DNA of 64,000 nt, taken from NCBI RefSeq assembly GCF_027244095.1, contig NC_069657.1:143402857-143466856 (forward strand). Direction: 5' to 3'. The notes below the pieces were generated by a model. The model saw nothing but the letters and a program-made list of their open reading frames with translations, was not told the DNA's origin and did no database searches. Each line of letters starts with the position of its first letter. Within the stretch, counting starts at the first letter, position 1. Of the stretch, positions 58,910 to 64,000 are shown in pieces. The translations under genes and the position numbers were made by a program. The DNA is from Hemicordylus capensis (taxonomy: Eukaryota; Chordata; Lepidosauria; Squamata; Cordylidae).

Positions 58910-60177
58910 TTCTGATCTGAGCCCTTCAAAATGCGTCCAGAAGTTCAAACACGTCAGTGCAAAAAGCAAGCATATTCCATTTTTTCCTGCTCTATAGTGT
59001 AGGACTATTTCTTTCCAGCTACGTAGGCTCCAGCAAGGACCCAGCAATGGCTGTTTGTTGCTTAGATACATACATCAATTCAATTTATTCTCATACAAAC
59101 AAATAAACAAACATACCTTTCCTCAACATGCTAAAGGCATATATATGTTCATAAATCAGCACGGATTATCTGCCAGGAACTGGTAAATTGGGGTAGGTGT
59201 AAGGTGTCCTTACATCTAAGAAGTGTCCGTTTTCCAGGGCTGGGGTATGAATCAGCTGTGATCACTCTCAATTCTTGATCCCATGGCATTATTGTATGAT
59301 GCTAATTCTGACGTCTTTTACCCTCATGACCATGAATAATTTGTTATCATCTTTTTTTGACAGGAAATGGCATATCATGGCCTTTGATTATTCCTCTGAA
59401 ATAGAAAAGTGGGTTAAAAATACTTTGGCATTTTACTTTGACATTAGTTGGTGACAAATTCCAGAGGGGCGTGACATACATGTTAGTATAGTACAGCAAA
59501 TGCAAAAAATTAAAAAAGCATTCTGGCACTTAAAAGACTAACTTGTATTGAGGTAGAGGTGGTCATGGACCAGAGTTCCTGAGAGCTTATGCCACAGTGG
59601 CTGTATATCTCAAAGGAGTTACAAGGCTCTTTTCGTACATGTTTATTTGGAGAAATTCATTATTTGTGGGGCATTGGAAGCTATACCATAATGTTTCTAA
59701 ACTGGAGAAGACATCCAACTCCTTGCTTCCATACTGCTCTTTCCCTTCTGTATAAACAGCTGCCTTGACATCTGTGGAAGGCAATTATAAAATGTGGGGG
59801 AATGGTACACCAAGTTGTTGTGTATTTTAATGCTTTTACTGCTGAAATCCCAAGTCTCACAGCTCAGATAGACTGTGCCTGCAGCATGCTGCTGTACTAC
59901 TAGTCTGCATACAGACAAATACAAATCCAGCTGGCTGCTACTATCCAATCAGTAAGAGCTGATCAGAGTTGGATACTATTTCCATGTATCTCCTCTCCTC
60001 CAGTAGTCTTCAGAGACTGTAGCATGAAGCATGGAGAAATGTTAAGAGTGCTACTCGATTTGGTTTGTTGTCATCATTAAGCCACTCAGTAATTTTCTAG
60101 CTTTTCATCTAAATCTGTGAAAAGGTCTATTCGCAAATTGAAAGCAAAACAATACATGATGTAACTATAATACATGA

Positions 60178-60430
60178 TGTAACCCCTGCTAACTTGGCAA
60201 AAAGGCACCTTTTAACGTGGTGATTCTCTTTACTTAGGAGGGGGAGAGTAACTGGCCCTATCCACCCCCAGCACAGTACCTCCACCTTATGTTTCTTTTT
60301 AGATTGTGAGCCCTTTGGAGACAGGGTTCCATCTTATTTGTTTGTTATTTCTCTGTGTAAACCTCCCTGATCCATTTTTGGAAGGGCAGTATAGAAATTG
60401 AATTAATAATAAATAATAATAACAATAATA
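60178..60430 (+). repeat. L2-tailed short element, full copy
   Basis: Starts GTAACCCCTGCTAACTTGGC, continues with AGATTGTGAGCCCTTTGGAG and ends in GGAAGGGCAGTATAGAAATT with an (AAT)n run. Same family as 34829-35107. The surrounding 58.95-62.2 kb shows little else recognisable. Confidence 0.7.
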
Positions 60431-61189
60431 ATAAATATTATACTCGATGTCTGGATAAATGTCTGGATTCGATGTCTGGATAAAACAAACCAGTCAATAA
60501 CACATGTCTGACTGTGTAAACAAGATAATAATAATAATTATATATGACATGCCACATGACCTTTGAGGATAATTTTGTCCAATGTCCAGCCTGAATCTGG
60601 GGAAGATGTCCCAATCAACCCAGCATAACAGATAGCTAGTCTGGGAGCCTAGGTTTTGTCTGTAGACTAAGTTGAAAGAGATCAAAGAAGCAGCAAAAAA
60701 TAAGGAGGAAAAAGATTTGGAGGAACGGAGAGAGGAAGCAAAAGCATAAGGCTCTTCAGCTACATTTTGTTAGTGATCATAACTTCCTAGAGCACAATAC
60801 AATCATTTCCTTTATTACAATCAAATATGACTTCAGTAAGAATGAATTCATATTCAAAACACACTATAGTGACAGAGATATTCACTGTATATGTATACAC
60901 AGCTTTCAAGTTCCAGATCCTTCTGCACCCACCATGACTGACCAAGGCTGAGGTCAGGATATTCTGAACATATGCCCACCAATTTAAATGGAATATCCGT
61001 GTTTATCCCCAGTGTTTGTTTTTTCTTTTATTGTTTTCTAAAGGTAGGGCACTGACCCAATATGCCAGCAGTGTAAGGGTGGGGGTGGGGGTCATTGTTA
61101 GAATCATGAAATGGGAACAGCATTGGATAGCAATATTGCAGGTATTTACAATGGCAAGAATTTAAATGTGTGTGCATTGCAAAGCATTG

Positions 61190-61265
61190 GCCTTGGGATT
61201 GTTTTTAATGAAAGGCGGTATATAAACATTACAATAAAATAAATAAACAAATAAATAAACAAATT
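61190..61265 (+). mobile_element. L2-type 3' terminal fragment
   Basis: GGGATTGTTTTTAATGAAAG, GCGGTATATAAACATTACAA and an (AAAT)/(AAAC) tail. It matches the tail that interrupts the BovB copy near 25.2-25.5 kb. Confidence 0.6.
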
Positions 61266-62299
61266 TAAAATGTATGTGTACTGTGGGCATTAAAATGAGA
61301 AAGAATGAGGTGTCTGTGATTTAGGGAAACAACATATTATGCTAGTAGAAACTGGGCTAGTATTGGGCTAGTAGAAACTGAAGTATAAAGGATCAGAGGG
61401 TGCTATAGTTCTAGAAAAGCTCCAGTTAGAACAGCCAGTTATTTAGGGCTAGGAATCATACTACTTGCATAATTTTCAGTCTGTGATAGCCATGGATTTG
61501 GTGGATCCATGCTGATTTCCAACTATGCCGCCATGGTTTAAGTCAGCTGGACACATGCTGACATCATGCAGTGGTGTCTGCACAAGTTGGCTTTTGGCAC
61601 CAAGTCACAACTGCAGCTTCTCAAGACACACACATAAAAGGGACAGTTCAGCACCAGTGAATAAGGCTTATGGAAGGTAATATTGGTGACTGACTCTGGA
61701 GGTCTTTGGACCATAAAATTAGGCAAAACAGTGCTTGGAGACAAGACCTGCTTGGAGAAGAGTTCTGTGCAATTTGAAAGCTTGCTGGTGTTCAAATCAA
61801 CTGCAGCTAATCCATTAAATCACTTCCTTGAAAGAGATCAACATGCTTCCACCTCGGTGTACCTTCAGTCCCTAGGGTTCACCTAGGGAAGCTTATGGAA
61901 CACTCCCCAATAGTATTTATTTTGCCTGTCTCCTGCTAAGTAACAGACTAAAAGCCTGCAACCCTGTGCCTATGGAAATCAATGATAAAACTGCTTTTGG
62001 TTTCAGTGGGCCAGACTGTAATCTAACATAGCTATCCGACTGCCGTTTGTCTCTTTTTTATGTCCCACCACGTTGATTTGGAAGACATTTGGGATAGGGA
62101 TAAAAGGAACATCGAACAGCCTGAGCAATGACAATGAATGTGGCCATTCAAGGATGAGCGTGTCACCATCCTGGGGCTCGCTTCAGGTCTTTGTTTTTTG
62201 GGGGTGCCACAAACAGAGGTGACTCCGGTGACAGCGTCTTGGGCGCATTAAGCTTGAGAGCGGATGCTTGGTGGGCTGGAAAGAGAAAGTACACCGGAG

Positions 62300-63420
62300 A
62301 GTGATATTGCAGATTTCCAGCCCGTGACCCTTAGCTGCGTCTCTCTCCTCTCCTGCGTCAGAGTTTGCCACAGGCGCACAACGTGGGATTTATCACCTGC
62401 GCGTCTCTCTGTCTCCATCCTTGCCGCCCGAGCCTCCTTCAGAGCCACTGCCAGACCCCACCACCTTCCCTTACATCCATCTTTCCACCCCAGCCTACCT
62501 ATTGCCTTGCTGTGTTCTCTCCCCAGCCCCGCCAGCATCACTGTTGTGGTGGCCCCTGCTTGTCCCCTCCCTCTTTGATCCGTGTCTCCGGCCCCGCTCT
62601 GACGTAGCGGGAGGCTGAAGGCGGGGGGAGGAGGAGGGAGAGACGGAGGGAGGGAGGGATGGATGACTCACAATGTTATGATGCGGTTCCACAACACACA
62701 GCCACATACGGCTACAGACGGAGCACAAAAGCAGCCCTTTGGCTGCCCTGAAGCTGCGCTCCCCTTGACGCGACCCTTTGCAGAGCGGCAGCAGGAGCAG
62801 CAGCGACAGAGAAATCCCTCCGGGAGCAGCTTCCAAGGTGAGCAGCGCGTAGGGCAACGCAGACGGCGCGGCTGAAACTTTCCCTCCCTCCCGCTGCGCT
62901 TGGCTTTGCAAGCCTTTCATTTCGCCTTGCCTCTACCCTCCGGGCCATCTTTCCCCGTGCCGAGAGAGCGCCCAATCCCTTCCTTCGTGGCCCGCGTCCT
63001 CCTTCCTTCCTCTCCTCCCCCCGACCACCATCCCCTTGCAGCCACGTCCCTATGGGAACTTCAGGACGCCAAATCAGCCTTTATTTTCCTTCCGCGCACG
63101 CAGCCACGTGAGTCAGACTCTGCGGCGATTAACGCGTGGGGTCCCCAGGCACCCGAGCTCCTCCCACTCCACTTGTTTTCTCACCCCCCCTGGCAACGCT
63201 CCCTGCCCCCTCTCCAATCATCGCTTCTGCTAGGAGAGGCGAAGTGGACCGGAACTGGGGCGAAAATCAAAGCAATGTAGGGCGCATGAGCTTTGCTGGG
63301 ATGATTCTCGCTGCATTGATCAGGAATGGATCCGGGCTTTTGGAACCTGGAGTTGCCGACGACGTCGACGCTCTCCCCAGCGTTTGATTCGCTGCGCTTC
63401 GGGACGAATGGGAACGTTTA
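62300..63420 (+). promoter_or_regulatory. CpG-rich block, probable YPEL4 promoter
   Basis: About 1.1 kb of GC- and CpG-rich sequence. A plus-strand donor with good consensus (TTCCAAG|GTGAGC, exon end 62837) could close a non-coding first exon. CRE-like sites lie around it (TGACGTAG near 62600; ATGACGTCG near 63575). Gene order in mammals places YPEL4 here, divergent from CLP1. The block is real; the gene name is inference from synteny. Confidence 0.55.
62650..62837 (+). other. Candidate non-coding first exon right of CLP1 (YPEL4?)
   Basis: Ends at AAG|GTGAGC (62837/62838). The start is undefined; 62650 is a placeholder within the CpG block. No coding sequence of YPEL4 is seen before the window ends at 64000, so the coding exons must lie beyond. 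Confidence 0.35.
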
Positions 63421-64000
63421 ATGCTCACACAGTGACAAATGTATGAGGCTGCTGGAGCTTCAGAAAGTCCGCTTGGGGTGTCCTGCCTCCTTCGTACCGG
63501 CAGGGGGCGCGCTCGCGTTGTTGGGAGTTATTGTCAGAAGGGGAGGAGTGGAGACTGAATGGAGATGCATAGAAATGACGTCGAGGCCCCAGTAGAGGGC
63601 TCTCTTACAGACGCGATAAGTGGGTGGAGTTCTAATGTGATAGTGGGTGTGTGTAAGGAAAATAAATCTTATTAGGAGCGCTGTCAGTTGGCTGCTCAGG
63701 AGACGTTTAGCAGCGAAGCATTTTGGTGCAATGGCCGAAGTGTTGGGTTTTGGGGTGCAAGATACAGTTCTGAATCTACATATAGATCACTCAAAGGTCT
63801 TAGGCAAATCACCATCTTTCATGATGTTTTCACACATGACAGAGTCACTGGGTTGTCTGAATTGTAGTGTAACAGAGTACGAATGTTGCTAATGGAGAAG
63901 TGGGAAAGAAAGCAGAAGAACCGCTTCTAATTCGAATGGGTATTCAAGTCATGGTGGATATTGAATTCAGACGATGAACTCAAAAGCAGAGCTTAAGGTT

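Noticed and set aside
62300-63400. Several overlapping frames of 60-140 codons on both strands as coding sequence.
   Set aside because: GC-rich sequence gives long frames by chance; composition is low-complexity (Pro, Ser, Arg) and no domain is seen.
63647-63892. An 81-codon plus-strand frame near the right edge as a YPEL4 exon.
   Set aside because: It has no cysteine pattern of the Yippee domain and no resemblance to the YPEL4 N-terminus.

Overview
The window is chromosomal DNA from a vertebrate, almost certainly a squamate reptile and probably a lizard. It has intron-containing host genes in a sea of retroelements typical of squamates: CR1, L2 and RTE/BovB LINEs, 5S-rRNA- and tRNA-derived SINEs, hAT and Tc1/mariner/Tigger-type DNA transposons, and Ty3/Gypsy and DIRS fossils. 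Species cannot be fixed from sequence reading alone.

Host genes. Only two protein-coding genes are certain, both on the minus strand. CLP1 (mRNA 3'-end processing and tRNA-splicing RNA kinase) has two coding exons, 57559-56954 and 52815-52144, giving an uninterrupted 425-residue protein colinear with human CLP1. ZDHHC5 (plasma-membrane palmitoyltransferase) contributes its first coding exon at 7733-7630; its later exons lie left of the window. CpG-rich blocks occur at about 32.2-33.0 kb (probable ZDHHC5 promoter and first exon) and 62.3-63.4 kb (probable promoter of the next gene). In mammals the order YPEL4 (divergent) - CLP1 - ZDHHC5 is conserved, so the right-hand block is best read as the YPEL4 promoter on the plus strand. 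That identity rests on synteny; no YPEL4 coding sequence is visible.

Layout. 1-7.6 kb: ZDHHC5 intron with SINEs, a CR1 3' end and a 130-bp hAT MITE. 7.6-32.6 kb: the presumed 5'-UTR intron of ZDHHC5, with Tigger-like, Tc1-like and hAT MITEs, L2 and CR1 tails, a four-layer nested insertion at 24.9-27.4 kb and a local tandem duplication at 27.5-28.05 kb. 32.2-33.0 kb: CpG island. 33.6-52 kb: intergenic, with a CR1 carrying two later insertions, a nearly complete L2 that split a 5S-SINE, a DIRS fossil and a Ty3/Gypsy fossil that was itself hit by a hAT element. 51.7-58.8 kb: CLP1, whose 4.1-kb intron is mostly CR1, L2 and SINE. 58.8-62.3 kb: spacer. 62.3-64 kb: right CpG block.

No CRISPR array, operon or phage-type system is present, and none is expected. 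The most notable structures are a hAT MITE built from a 10-bp palindrome, a 619-bp GC-rich foldback that imitates a CpG island, a CR1 copy with an inverted endonuclease segment, SINE families of different head origin sharing one tail, and a pair of ZNF143-like motifs beside the CLP1 promoter.
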